Origin: Paenibacillus cymbidii
GTDB taxonomy: Bacteria; Bacillota; Bacilli; Paenibacillales; NBRC-103111
NCBI RefSeq assembly: GCF_004764705.1
Contig: NZ_SHLX01000029.1
Span: 1-64,000 of the forward strand
Reading direction: 5' to 3'
Length of the DNA stretch: 64,000 bases
The notes under the pieces are model-generated. The model did no database searches. It was not told where the DNA came from and saw only the letters and a program-made list of their open reading frames with translations. Every line of letters starts with the position of its first letter. The first letter of the stretch is position 1. This document shows positions 25,887 through 35,045 of this stretch, in pieces. The position numbers and the translations under genes were made by a program.

Positions 25887-25914
25887 TTTGAACGTTTAAA
25901 TTCAAACGTTTAAA
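25887..25914. promoter_or_regulatory. Tandem LacI-type operators
   Basis: Two adjacent 14-base copies, TTTGAACGTTTAAA and TTCAAACGTTTAAA, each centred on the palindromic AACGTT core typical of LacI/GalR operators. They lie just upstream of the LacI-family gene and overlap the place where its promoter should be, suggesting autoregulation. Confidence 0.55.
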
Positions 25915-26382
25915 TCGATCATAACAAACCTTTGCCCGCTGCGTCAATGGTCTCGAAGCAAGCCTGACGCCATGAAGCCGCTTGGCTTGCTTCGAGGCGG
26001 GTTTTGCATGCAGCGGGTGAAGTTTAAGCGTATTTTTACACTAAAGAGTAGTCGAGTTGGCCGTTTGCGAACGTATAAACGTAGAAATACGCTTAACATA
26101 TTCGGTTAGGCCCATATAGTAGAGAATTAGGTGATTTTTAATGCATTAATGCAGGTAAACATGAAAACTGGGGGTGATCGGCCCCGTTTAAGCGCATTTT
26201 TGCTTTAACGAAACGCTCGCAGTGCTGGGAGACGACTTGAAGCGGGCAGGCTGCTGTCGGTGAGGAAGCTACTGGTGCGAAGCGGGACGATTGGCGCGGA
26301 TACCGGCAACTGGTGCAAGGGGCACGGCGACGGCTGACGACATGACTGCCGGTACGAGAGACGCAGCTTTTGGCACATATGA
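25915..26382. other. Gene-free region between the lacI promoter and the SLH gene terminator
   Basis: Holds an 11-base inverted repeat (CGAAGCAAGCC at 25954-25964, GGCTTGCTTCG at 25984-25994) with no clear T-run, then the second copy of the four-box repeat. Short open frames at 26205-26484 have no site or family. No gene is seen. Confidence 0.5.
26022..26210. repeat. Four-box intergenic repeat, copy 2
   Basis: Four boxes at 26022-26045, 26074-26097, 26133-26160 and 26186-26210, each a TTAA-flanked near-palindrome around a GCATTTTTGC-like core. Start spacings are 52, 59 and 53, almost identical to the copy at 13724-13910. The first box is inverted relative to copy 1. The last two boxes and the sequence between them align best with copy 1. 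Confidence 0.65.
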
Positions 26383-26419
26383 AAAGCCACCCGTCCCCTG
26401 GTAGGGAACGGGTGGCTTT
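26383..26419 (-). terminator. Terminator of the giant SLH protein gene
   Basis: AAAGCCACCCGTCCCC and GGGAACGGGTGGCTTT pair over about 15 positions with a small loop. The minus-strand transcript continues into TTTTC. It is 33 bases past the stop codon. Confidence 0.8.
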
Positions 26420-26452
26420 CCTTCCTTTACATTTACGAAAAGCGTCCTCTCG

Positions 26453-29400
26453 CTACGGGTTGTTTCCCGATTGTGCAGCGACAACGGTATGCGTGCGGGA
26501 GGCTTCCTCTATCGCTTCATAAGCCCAATAATCGGACGGCACGTCTTGCCAAGTCGGTTTGGCATTTGACAAGTGCAGGGTATCGCGGCCGAGCAGCCGA
26601 TTCATCGTCGTGACCATTTCCGCTCTCGTAAGCGTCCGATCCGGCCCGAACGAACCGTCTTCGTAGCCGCGCATCCAACCGCTATGAACGGCCGTTTCGA
26701 TCGCCGCCTGCGCCCAATGGCCGCGAATATCGCTCATCGCGGAGCCAAAATCGGAACGAACGTCTTGTTGCTTCCAACGAAGCGCGACGACGGCCAGTTC
26801 GGCGCGCGTTATCGTTTCGTCGGGGCGGAAACGGCCACCGTCGCCGACCATGAGACCGGCAGCGCCCGCCGTACGGATAGCTTCAAATGCCCAGTAACCG
26901 CTGTCTACATCGGTGTAAGCGGCAACCAAACCTCTGTCGGCGCGTTCCGGCTGCAGCAACCGCGACAAGATCGTCGCCGCCTCCGCCCGTGTGATCGGGT
27001 TATTCGGTCGGAACGTCCCGTCCGGATAACCGAATACATACGCCGGATGTTCCGCTTGCTTCGCTTCCGCAGTAATAATGACGAACGTACTGAACTTGTC
27101 GATTCCGATTTCGATGGCGACCGGATTGCCGTCGGCATCGTATCGAATCGTGCCGCGCTTCAGTTCTTTATCGCCGTCGGAATGCTCGACGTACACCGCA
27201 AGCGAAGCAATAAACCGCTCCCTTGCCGCGGGGTCGGTCGGAACGGATTTCGGGTCGAGCGGGAACGCCACTTTGACCGGCCTGTTCTGGAAGTTCGTTT
27301 CGATCGTCATCGGCGTGCCGACGAATGCAATCGAATTGTCGCCGGCAACGACACGAACTTCCGCAGCGGTCACTGTCCGCTCTTCGACTTGCGTCCGCGT
27401 CTCCTGAGCGCGCACCGGCACGATGCGGAAATACAAATCGTCTCCGCCCGATTGCCAATCGGCCAACGATTCCCGTGGCAATGTCAGCGTAGCGCCTTCC
27501 GTTTTTACCTCCAGATCCATCGCGCCAGCCGTCAACGAGTCGTGGGTGTCCTTCGGCAGCTTCACCGAAACTTCGTCCGCGGGGTCGTCCGGCAAATCGT
27601 CGATCACGATGCGCACGGTCGATTTGTTTTCCTGCTGCGCCTTTTGAACAGCTTCATCCATTTTGTCTCGCCGGAGTACGACCTCGTCGACTTGAATGCC
27701 GCCTTCCTGCCCCTTCCTGACGATATCGACCGTTAGCGCACGGGAGGCTCCGTCACCCGAACCTACCTCGACGGGAACTTGTCGCAATTTCTCTTTGTTC
27801 ACGACAATTGGCGTTGGCGGCGAGGAAGTGTTTTCCTCGATCGGCTGCGCTATCACATTCACGGTTCTGACGAGCGGCTGCGACTGATTGCCGGCAGCGT
27901 CCGTAGCCGCGTAAGTTATGGCATACGAACCGATGACGGCGGCATTCACTTCCCCGCTCACATCGACATTCGGGCTTTCGTCGTACATGTCTGACACCGT
28001 ATAACTCGGGTCGGAGAAATCCGAGCCGACATAAATCGACATAACCGACGAACCGTTCAAAAGCAGAACCGGAGCCGTCTTGTCAATCCGCACAATCGCT
28101 TGCGCTTCGTGTCCGGCAACGCTTCCCGCATCGACCTGTCTGGCGTATACAACCTCTACGCCTTCCTCATCGATCGATACGGGACCCGAGTACGGATTCC
28201 ATCCTCCCGTGGGGCCGATCCGGTATTGCAACGCATTGTCGTCATTGCCGTAAATGGCCGCTGTTACCGTCTGGTTCGTCCACCCCGTAAAACTGAGCTC
28301 GATCGTTGGCGCCGCTGCGCGCGTATCGACGAATGTCCGGTCCGCGCCTAGCGCTGCCGGCAGCGTCGTAATCGAATCGTTGCCCGCGGCGTCGCGAATC
28401 GTGCCTTCGTTCAATACGATCGTCGTTCCCGCCGCAATGCCGTCGAGATCCAAATTACCCAGCTGCACGGTATAGCGGAACAGAAGCTCTTTCGTACCCG
28501 TACCGGACACATACACCGTTTGCACGACCGACGAGCCGATCGTCAAATTTACGTAAGGTGTGCCGCCCGTCGTTTGCACATACACGATTTCCGGGAACGT
28601 GACGACCAGGTCGACATGCTCGCCGACACCATACGTACCGGTAACAACCGTAACGTTGCCGGCATCAGGTTTGACCGCGTCAATTTTGATGCCGGAGGTG
28701 TCGGCGCCGGTCAAGCCAAGCACGGCGTCGTTGGACACCGCATCGCGTATCGCCGCCGCTCCGTTCTCCAGCGAAAGCAAGCCCAGCGCAATGCCGTCCG
28801 CGTCCAGATCCCCTTCCTGCACCGTAAGTCGGAACGTCAGCGTCGACGTACCTGAACCCGATTCATACGCTGCATAAACGGAATTCCGCACTGTAGACTG
28901 AAATACCAGACCAAGCGTAGGCGTCCCGCTCACCGTAACGACTTCATCGAACGTAACGGTAAAATCGAGCGTCTGCCCCTCGCGATACCAGCCGTCTTCG
29001 GGAACGCCAACCGACAGCACTGTCGGCGCCACCGCGTCGACCAGCACGGCTGACGTCGATGCCACGCTGTTCAGTGTAAGCGTCGCATCGTTGCCGACGC
29101 TATCCTTGATCGTGCCACCGGCAAGCGCAAGCGTACCGACCGAGATGCCGTTCGTGTCAAGATCGCCCGACTGCAACGTGTAGCGGAACTTCAGCGCGGA
29201 CCCTGTCCCCGAGCCGCCCGACGTGTACGTCGCCTGACGAACAGTCGTGCCGATCGTCACAACCAGCGCCGGCTCCCCGGTCACTGTCACGTTTTCGCTG
29301 AAGTTGACGGTAAATTCAAGCGCCTGGTCCGCCACATAGGTACCGTTGCCGGGCACAGCCACCGAAGTTACCGTCGGCACGATCGCATCCACTAGCACTC

Positions 29401-32400
29401 CTGTCGTATTGCCGATACCATTCAACGTCAGCGTCGCGTTATTGCCCGCTGCATCCTGGATCGTGCCGCCGTTCAACGCCAACGTGCCGACGACTTCCAC
29501 GCCGTTGCTGTCCTCCTCGCCTGCTTGCACCGTGTAGCGGAACAACAATGCAGTACCGCTGGAAGCCGAGACGTATGTCGCCGTCCTCACCGTGTCGCCG
29601 ACCTTCACCGACATCGTCGGCGTACCGGTTACCGTCACGTTCTCGCTGAAGTTGACGGTAAAGTTAAGCTCCGCATTCGCCACATACGTCGCATCCGCCG
29701 GTACTGTTACTGACTGTACCATCGGAGCGGTCGTGTCGACTAACACCTGGTTCATGTCGCTGATGTCGACCAACGTCAACGTCGCGTCATTACCGGCCAA
29801 GTCCTTGATTGCATTGCCGCCGCTAGCGCTCAGCGTGCCGACCGTCACTCCGTCAGTGTCCGTCTCGCCGGCTAACACCGTATACGTGAGCGTCAGCGCC
29901 GCGGTGCCGTTGCCCGACGCATATGCCGCCGTTCGTGGCATCGTTCCGATCGTCAGCCCAAGCGTTGGCGTACCGGTCACTTGCACGTTCTCGTCGAAAT
30001 GGACGGTGAAGCTGAGCGTTTTCCCCTCGTTGTAGGCACCTGCGTCCGGCACGTCTACCGACAGTACCTTCGGCGCCTGTGTGTCTACCTTCACATTGGC
30101 CGTACTTGCCACGTTGTTTAGCGTCAGTTCGGCTTTATTGCCGGCACTATCCTGGATCGTCTCGCCAGCGGCCAACACGATCCCTGAACCCAACGCCACG
30201 CCATCTGTGTCCGTGTCGCCGGCTTGCACCGTGTAGCGAAACACAAGCGCCGCGGTGCCGTCGCCCGACAAGTACGCGGCCTCACGTTCCGTGCCGCCAA
30301 CCGTAACGGTCAGTGTAACAGCTTCGGTATCGCTCACCGTAACGGCTTCATCGAACGTAACGGTAAAATCGAGCGTCTGCCCCTCGCGATACCAGCCGTC
30401 TTCGGGAACGCCAACCGACAGCACTGTCGGCGCCACCGCGTCTACCAGCACAGCTGCTGTCGATGCCACGCTGTTCAGTGTAAGCGTCGCATCGTTGCCG
30501 ACGCTATCCTTGATTGTGCCGCCGGCAAGCGCAAGCGTGTCGACCGAGATGCCATCCGTGTCAAGATCGCCCGACTGCACCGTGTAGCGGAACTTCAGCG
30601 CGGACCCTGTCCCCGAGCCGCCCGACGTGTACGTCGCCTGCCGCCCGGTCGTGCCAATCGTCACATCAAACGCCGGCTCCCCGGTCACCGTCACGTTTTC
30701 GCTGAAGTTGACGGTAAATTCAAGCGCCTGGTCAGCCACATAGGTGCCGTTGCCGGGCACAGCCACCGACGTTACCGTCGGCACGATCGCATCCACTAGC
30801 ACTCCTGTCGTATTGCCGATACCATTCAACGTCAGCGTCGCGTTATTGCCCGCTGCATCCTGGATCGTGCCGCCGTTCAACGCCAACGTGCCGACGACTT
30901 CCACGCCGTTGCTGTCCTCCTCGCCTGCTTGCACCGTGTAGCGGAACAACAATGCAGTACCGCTGGAAGCCGAGACGTATGTCGCCGTCCTCACCGTGTC
31001 GCCGACCTTCACCGACATCGTCGGCGTACCGGTTACCGTCACGTTCTCGCTGAAGTTGACGGTAAAGTTAAGCTCCGCATTCGCCACATACGTCGCATCC
31101 GCCGGTACTGTTACCGACTGCACCGTCGACGCCGTCGTGTCGACAAGCACCTGGTTCGTGTCGCCGATGTCGACCAAAGTCAGCGTCGCGTCGTTCCCAG
31201 CCGCATCAGCGATAGTACCGCCGTTCAGTCCAAGCGTTTTGACCTCGATGCCGTCGATGTCGTTTTGTCCAGCGAGCACGGTGTAGGTGAACGTCAACGA
31301 CGAAGTGTCATTCCCCGACACATAATTCGCCTGTACGGTATCCGTGCCGATTTTGATGCCAAGCTGCGGCGTGCCCGTTACCTTAACCGGCTCGTCAAAA
31401 TTTACTTTGAAGGTGAAAACGTCATCCTTCTTGTAAGCACCGTTATCCGGCACCTCGACAGACTCCACCGCCGGGGCCTTTGTGTCAACCGTAAAGTTTA
31501 CCGTGTTCGAATCATTGCTGGTCTGACTATTAACCGTTACCTTTGCTTTCACCGCATGGACGTCATCCGTCAATTCGTTGGTCAACGTCAAAGTCCACTG
31601 GCCGCTGCCGTTGGCCGTAGTCGTACCCGCCGAGACGTTATCGACAAAGACTTCGACCAAACCGCCCGCACCCGTAGTCCCGGCAATGGTCGGCTTATTC
31701 GTGGCCAGCTTCGCGGCGGAAGCCGGGGATGTAATCAAAGGAGGAGCGGGGATGACCGGCCCTGGCAGAGTGTAGCTCTCCTCCATAACGGCGCTGTTCG
31801 TCATCCCTGATTTAACAGCTATCGCCTTGATGGTAACCTCACCGGTAATGGAAATTGGGCCGCTATATAGCGTGCTACTGCTAGTGGGGTCTTGACCGTC
31901 AGTCGTATAACGAATGTCCGCATCGGGAGTAACGGTCGATAGCGATACTGTGCTGCCCGCTGTGACTTGCCCGCCGGCCGGATTCGCCACGGGAGTGGCT
32001 ACCAAGTCGGATGAGTATTGATTGATCATCACTTCGACTGCTCCTGCGCCACTCACGAGAAACTCAATTGGTCCTGTTACGTCCGCATCGAAGCTGGTTA
32101 CCACGATCGTATAGGTCACACCGCCGGTCAGTGTTATGTTCTCGATCTTGGAACGAAAATTGTTGCTGCTGCTGTATTCCGATGCGGTAATGGCCGTGTC
32201 GTCATTCGCCCACAGCAACCCGGTTATCGTGTCCGTTTCGGCAGGATTAAAATGACTGTAAATGTACATCGTTGTATCGTCGTCCACCGGCACACCTGTA
32301 ACATAGCCGTAAAGAGGAGGGGTTACCCAAGGCGGGAATGTAAACTGTGCCGATGTAACCATAATTGTGTACGTGCCAGTTGTCTCCGGCTTGATATCAC

Positions 32401-32650
32401 GGGTAAAATAATTGAACGTCTGGCCGCTAGCCGGACAACTGCTCAGCGCGCTCGAGTCGAACAGCCTCAACGTATTTTCATCGATAGAGAACAAATCGCA
32501 TCGATTGAAAGTAGCGCCCCGTTCCAGGCTTCCATTAAAGGTAACATCGGCTGCATGCGCCTCTTTGGTGAACAAACCGGAAGCCAGCAACAATCCAAAA
32601 AACAGGAACCCTAGCACATTCATCATCCGTTTGAAAAAAAACTCCTTCAT
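26453..32650 (-). CDS. Giant S-layer-anchored protein with tandem Ig-like modules
   Basis: A 2065-residue surface protein. A signal peptide (LGFLFFGLLLASGLFTKEAHA) is followed by a beta domain, a chitobiase C-terminal-type module (IRYTTDGQDPTSSSTLYSGP), one Ig-like adhesin unit (ITSPASAAKLATNKPTIAGT) and about nine modules of about 115 residues, each opening with a V-x-S-V-x-V-P strand and containing F-x-Y-T-V or F-R-Y-T-V, then a DUF5011-like module (YVGSDFSDPSYTVSD). A Ser/Asp-rich linker precedes three C-terminal SLH domains (FGYPDGTFRPNNPITRAEA, VGDGGRFRPDETITRAELA and RGYEDGSFGPDRTLTRAEM) that bind pyruvylated secondary wall polymer. The ATG at 32650 is chosen over the TTG/GTG-type extension because it precedes the signal peptide directly. 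Two segments of about 783 bases in the gene are near-identical at an offset of 1404. Confidence 0.9.
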   Translation of the reverse strand: MKEFFFKRMMNVLGFLFFGLLLASGLFTKEAHAADVTFNGSLERGATFNRCDLFSIDENTLRLFDSSALSSCPASGQTFNYFTRDIKPETTGTYTIMVTSAQFTFPPWVTPPLYGYVTGVPVDDDTTMYIYSHFNPAETDTITGLLWANDDTAITASEYSSSNNFRSKIENITLTGGVTYTIVVTSFDADVTGPIEFLVSGAGAVEVMINQYSSDLVATPVANPAGGQVTAGSTVSLSTVTPDADIRYTTDGQDPTSSSTLYSGPISITGEVTIKAIAVKSGMTNSAVMEESYTLPGPVIPAPPLITSPASAAKLATNKPTIAGTTGAGGLVEVFVDNVSAGTTTANGSGQWTLTLTNELTDDVHAVKAKVTVNSQTSNDSNTVNFTVDTKAPAVESVEVPDNGAYKKDDVFTFKVNFDEPVKVTGTPQLGIKIGTDTVQANYVSGNDTSSLTFTYTVLAGQNDIDGIEVKTLGLNGGTIADAAGNDATLTLVDIGDTNQVLVDTTASTVQSVTVPADATYVANAELNFTVNFSENVTVTGTPTMSVKVGDTVRTATYVSASSGTALLFRYTVQAGEEDSNGVEVVGTLALNGGTIQDAAGNNATLTLNGIGNTTGVLVDAIVPTVTSVAVPGNGTYVADQALEFTVNFSENVTVTGEPAFDVTIGTTGRQATYTSGGSGTGSALKFRYTVQSGDLDTDGISVDTLALAGGTIKDSVGNDATLTLNSVASTAAVLVDAVAPTVLSVGVPEDGWYREGQTLDFTVTFDEAVTVSDTEAVTLTVTVGGTEREAAYLSGDGTAALVFRYTVQAGDTDTDGVALGSGIVLAAGETIQDSAGNKAELTLNNVASTANVKVDTQAPKVLSVDVPDAGAYNEGKTLSFTVHFDENVQVTGTPTLGLTIGTMPRTAAYASGNGTAALTLTYTVLAGETDTDGVTVGTLSASGGNAIKDLAGNDATLTLVDISDMNQVLVDTTAPMVQSVTVPADATYVANAELNFTVNFSENVTVTGTPTMSVKVGDTVRTATYVSASSGTALLFRYTVQAGEEDSNGVEVVGTLALNGGTIQDAAGNNATLTLNGIGNTTGVLVDAIVPTVTSVAVPGNGTYVADQALEFTVNFSENVTVTGEPALVVTIGTTVRQATYTSGGSGTGSALKFRYTLQSGDLDTNGISVGTLALAGGTIKDSVGNDATLTLNSVASTSAVLVDAVAPTVLSVGVPEDGWYREGQTLDFTVTFDEVVTVSGTPTLGLVFQSTVRNSVYAAYESGSGTSTLTFRLTVQEGDLDADGIALGLLSLENGAAAIRDAVSNDAVLGLTGADTSGIKIDAVKPDAGNVTVVTGTYGVGEHVDLVVTFPEIVYVQTTGGTPYVNLTIGSSVVQTVYVSGTGTKELLFRYTVQLGNLDLDGIAAGTTIVLNEGTIRDAAGNDSITTLPAALGADRTFVDTRAAAPTIELSFTGWTNQTVTAAIYGNDDNALQYRIGPTGGWNPYSGPVSIDEEGVEVVYARQVDAGSVAGHEAQAIVRIDKTAPVLLLNGSSVMSIYVGSDFSDPSYTVSDMYDESPNVDVSGEVNAAVIGSYAITYAATDAAGNQSQPLVRTVNVIAQPIEENTSSPPTPIVVNKEKLRQVPVEVGSGDGASRALTVDIVRKGQEGGIQVDEVVLRRDKMDEAVQKAQQENKSTVRIVIDDLPDDPADEVSVKLPKDTHDSLTAGAMDLEVKTEGATLTLPRESLADWQSGGDDLYFRIVPVRAQETRTQVEERTVTAAEVRVVAGDNSIAFVGTPMTIETNFQNRPVKVAFPLDPKSVPTDPAARERFIASLAVYVEHSDGDKELKRGTIRYDADGNPVAIEIGIDKFSTFVIITAEAKQAEHPAYVFGYPDGTFRPNNPITRAEAATILSRLLQPERADRGLVAAYTDVDSGYWAFEAIRTAGAAGLMVGDGGRFRPDETITRAELAVVALRWKQQDVRSDFGSAMSDIRGHWAQAAIETAVHSGWMRGYEDGSFGPDRTLTRAEMVTTMNRLLGRDTLHLSNAKPTWQDVPSDYWAYEAIEEASRTHTVVAAQSGNNP
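28929..29711. repeat. Intragenic direct repeat, copy A (offset 1404)
   Basis: Near-identical to 30333-31115. It encodes two complete Ig-like modules and the start of a third in the SLH protein. The offset of 1404 bases is exactly 468 codons, four modules of 117 residues, so the frame is kept. Differences seen are scattered single bases. Confidence 0.85.
30333..31115. repeat. Intragenic direct repeat, copy B (offset 1404)
   Basis: Partner of 28929-29711. Identity drops sharply outside both ends, consistent with recent duplication or gene conversion within the module array. Confidence 0.85.
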
Positions 32651-32721
32651 TGAAGCGGCCCCCCAATCCCCCCTCGGGGTCATACGAATTGCCGCCTAAG
32701 CTGACGGCAATCGATCCCATC

Positions 32722-33246
32722 TCACTCTGACTTCAACGGATAAACCCCTTCAAGCGCAATAATAAAATTAATCGCCACCGTAGGCTGCATATTGTTATGC
32801 GCCTGATTGCCGCCTACGGCAGAGATCGCCTGTACATTCATCGGCGTATCGGCATTCTGCGAATACGCCTTGACAGGAAACTTGCCCCCAGGAGAATTCG
32901 CATATACCGCCCCATTCGGATTGGTTTCATTCGCAGTCGTTTGATTTTGCGGCGAATGCGTATGGTTCGGCATTTGATCCAGCGTAATCGTCTCCGTTTG
33001 CGTCCCGCCGGTCTCTGGCAGCTTCCGCGGCGTCAGGCCCGCTCCCGTTCCCCAGTGCATCGGCACGGTGCCGCGCAGATCGGGAAGATTGAAGGTCTGA
33101 CCCGCGGTGCCGCCGTACATATTGCCGATAATCGTGTACAGTGCCTGATTCTGATAAACTTGCAGCGTATCCCCATTGCAAAATGCCCAGCCTTGGGGTG
33201 CATAAGAGCCTGCAAAAAGGCGAATTTCGCCGATATACGGATCCAT
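32722..33246 (-). CDS. Phage tail collar-domain protein (MdpB-like), third of three paralogues
   Basis: A 174-residue protein made almost entirely of a tail-collar/microcystin-dependent-protein domain: IGEIRLFAGSYAPQGWAFCN, then YGGTAGQTFNLPDLRGTVPM, the His-rich NHTHSP and the C terminus NNMQPTVAINFIIAL. These domains occur on phage short-tail fibres and on stand-alone bacterial proteins. No signal peptide is seen. A GAGGAGG site precedes the ATG. It is 12 bases downstream of the second paralogue and 71 bases upstream of the SLH gene, on the same strand. No other phage gene is present, so this looks like a bacterial cassette and not a prophage. Confidence 0.85.
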   Translation of the reverse strand: MDPYIGEIRLFAGSYAPQGWAFCNGDTLQVYQNQALYTIIGNMYGGTAGQTFNLPDLRGTVPMHWGTGAGLTPRKLPETGGTQTETITLDQMPNHTHSPQNQTTANETNPNGAVYANSPGGKFPVKAYSQNADTPMNVQAISAVGGNQAHNNMQPTVAINFIIALEGVYPLKSE

Positions 33247-33258
33247 AATCGATCCTCC

Positions 33259-33756
33259 TCAGTTGTTTTTTGGCGGCCAAATGCCCTGAATGGCAATGCA
33301 ATAGTTCAATACGGTATAAGGCTGCATGTTCGAATGCGGCTGGCTCCCGCCCGCAGTGGCAAGCGCGGCTGCATTCATCGAGCCGTTGATCGTGTCGCTG
33401 TAGGACATCAGTGTCGACGTTCCCCAAACATTGCCCGTCGCCACATTTGTGGTTGCGTCGGATCCGGCCGTAGCATCGTGCGTGTGCTGCGGCATTTCGC
33501 TTATCGTCAGCGTATGCGCTTCTTCTCCGCTCACCGTTGCATACGGGATCGCATTGCTCGGCATAATCGGCGTCCTGCCTTGCAGATTGGGCAACCCGAA
33601 CGTTTTGACGCCATCCCCTCCGAATTTGGTGCCGAGCAAGGTGTAAAGCGCCGAGTTCTGCTGGATGTTCAGCAATTGACCGTTGCACTGCGCCCAACCG
33701 CTCGGCGCGTAATTAAAAGGAAACAAGCGGATTTCCGCCAAAAACGGTTCTGCCAT
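33259..33756 (-). CDS. Phage tail collar-domain protein, second of three paralogues
   Basis: A 165-residue paralogue of its two neighbours, with the same blocks: LAEIRLFPFNYAPSGWAQCN, FGGDGVKTFGLPNLQGRTPI, MPQHTHDA and SNMQPYTVLNYCIAIQGIWP. The N-terminal I-R-L-F/G-W-A-x-C-N motif is the collar-domain hallmark. The ATG has GGAGGAA upstream. The spacing of 23 bases to the first copy and 12 to the third indicates one transcript. Paralogue divergence is substantial, so the triplication is old or functionally diversified. Function in the host cell is not known; fibre-like assembly is inferred from the domain. Confidence 0.85.
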   Translation of the reverse strand: MAEPFLAEIRLFPFNYAPSGWAQCNGQLLNIQQNSALYTLLGTKFGGDGVKTFGLPNLQGRTPIMPSNAIPYATVSGEEAHTLTISEMPQHTHDATAGSDATTNVATGNVWGTSTLMSYSDTINGSMNAAALATAGGSQPHSNMQPYTVLNYCIAIQGIWPPKNN

Positions 33757-33779
33757 TTTTCCATTCCTCCATTCGCGAG

Positions 33780-34298
33780 TTATCCTTGTGACGGGTAATT
33801 TCCCTGCAGCGCAATAATGAACGTTACGGTACTGAACGGCATCATATTGTTATGCGGCTGATTGCCGCCAATCGAAGAAATCGTCGCCGGGTCCATCTGA
33901 CCGTTCGGCGCTGTATCCGCATATACTTTGTTTGTGCTGGTCGCCCATATATTATTGGCAGGCGACGTGCTGTTCCCGGCAAGCTGCTGCGCTCCCACCG
34001 GATGCGTATGTGCGGGCAGCATGGATTGCTCGAGGGTGACGGTTTCCGTCCCCGCTTTTTGACCGAGCGGGTATGCTGTGCCCGTAACCGGGTTTTTCCC
34101 CATATGTACCGGCACGCGCCCCTGCAGGTCCGGCAGCCCAAACGTCGATCTCCCGTCCCCTCCGTAAGTGGTGCCGAGCAAGGCATATAAGGCTTCATTC
34201 TGATTGATGGGCAGCAGTTGTCCGTTGCACAACGCCCATCCTTGCGGAGCGTAGTTTCCCGAAAACATGCGAATCTCGCCCAAGTATTGATCGCTCAT
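33780..34298 (-). CDS. Phage tail collar-domain protein, first of three paralogues
   Basis: A 172-residue collar-domain protein: LGEIRMFSGNYAPQGWALCN, YGGDGRSTFGLPDLQGRVPV, LPAHTHPVGAQQL and HNNMMPFSTVTFIIALQGNY. AAAGGAG precedes the ATG at normal distance. It is 63 bases downstream of the GNAT gene on the same strand and leads the triplet. The GNAT plus collar-protein arrangement recurs in Bacillales as I recall it; here it also sits next to a module-rich SLH protein. Confidence 0.85.
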   Translation of the reverse strand: MSDQYLGEIRMFSGNYAPQGWALCNGQLLPINQNEALYALLGTTYGGDGRSTFGLPDLQGRVPVHMGKNPVTGTAYPLGQKAGTETVTLEQSMLPAHTHPVGAQQLAGNSTSPANNIWATSTNKVYADTAPNGQMDPATISSIGGNQPHNNMMPFSTVTFIIALQGNYPSQG

Positions 34299-34361
34299 TC
34301 GACAATCTCCTTTCGTCTCGTTGTGTTGCCTCAGGCTTGCGCCCGCTTCCTTCCCATACGG

Positions 34362-34844
34362 TCATCCCTCGTTGTCCGGGAACCACTCCATGGCCACGTA
34401 AGGCGGCTCAAAGCCGGTTTCGCTGAAGCCCAAACGTTGATACAGCCGGCGCGCCGGGCTATTGTCCGGCACCTGCAGCCGCAACGGCTTGTCCCGTTCG
34501 AACGCCTGCCGCTGCAAGCGGCGAATCAGCGCGGTTCCCGTGCCGCGATTGCGGCACTCGGGCAATAACGCAACATACACCAGCCTGAGCGCATCGGTCC
34601 CGTCGTGCGTGATCCAATAGCCGGCTTTCACGCCGCCGACTTGAATGATCCGCTGTTCGGCGGCCGGATACTGCAGCGCATAAGAATGCCGCTGCGCCTC
34701 GAACTGCATGCGCAGCATCGACTTCAGCATCGACTCCGGCAAACCCAGGGCGGCAAATTCTTCCGCACGCGTACTGGCATATACACGGTACAAAAACTCG
34801 TCGTCCTCGGCTCCCGCCTGTGTGAGCTGCATAAGCGATTGCAT
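34362..34844 (-). CDS. GNAT-family N-acetyltransferase
   Basis: A 160-residue acyltransferase of the GNAT fold. The acetyl-CoA-binding motif A is RLVYVALLPECRNRGTGTAL (R-x-x-G-x-G/T), followed by LRLQVPDNSPARRLYQRLGF, the usual motif B with a conserved Tyr near the C terminus. The ATG at 34844 follows ACAGGAG; the open frame extends 58 residues further, but that sequence is not family-like. Target unknown. Its position directly ahead of three collar-domain genes suggests it modifies one of them or a component of the same system; that is inference. Confidence 0.82.
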   Translation of the reverse strand: MQSLMQLTQAGAEDDEFLYRVYASTRAEEFAALGLPESMLKSMLRMQFEAQRHSYALQYPAAEQRIIQVGGVKAGYWITHDGTDALRLVYVALLPECRNRGTGTALIRRLQRQAFERDKPLRLQVPDNSPARRLYQRLGFSETGFEPPYVAMEWFPDNEG

Positions 34845-35045
34845 GGTCTCTCCTGTCCGCGATCCGTGTTGCCGACCGGCGCATCCGACCGATTTGCCGC
34901 AACGAAGTAGCATGTAGTTATTTTGACCCAGTTCAATATTCTCCAACAATATCCAAAATCCTGTATAATCCCGCAATAAAGTTCTCGTAAATTTACAGGA
35001 AACGCAATGATTCGACACTTTTCAGGAAAAATCGGCAAACACGCC

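Noticed and set aside
32722..34298. Prophage interpretation of the three tail-collar genes
   Set aside because: No capsid, terminase, integrase or lysis genes are nearby, and the genes share strand and spacing with a GNAT and an SLH gene.
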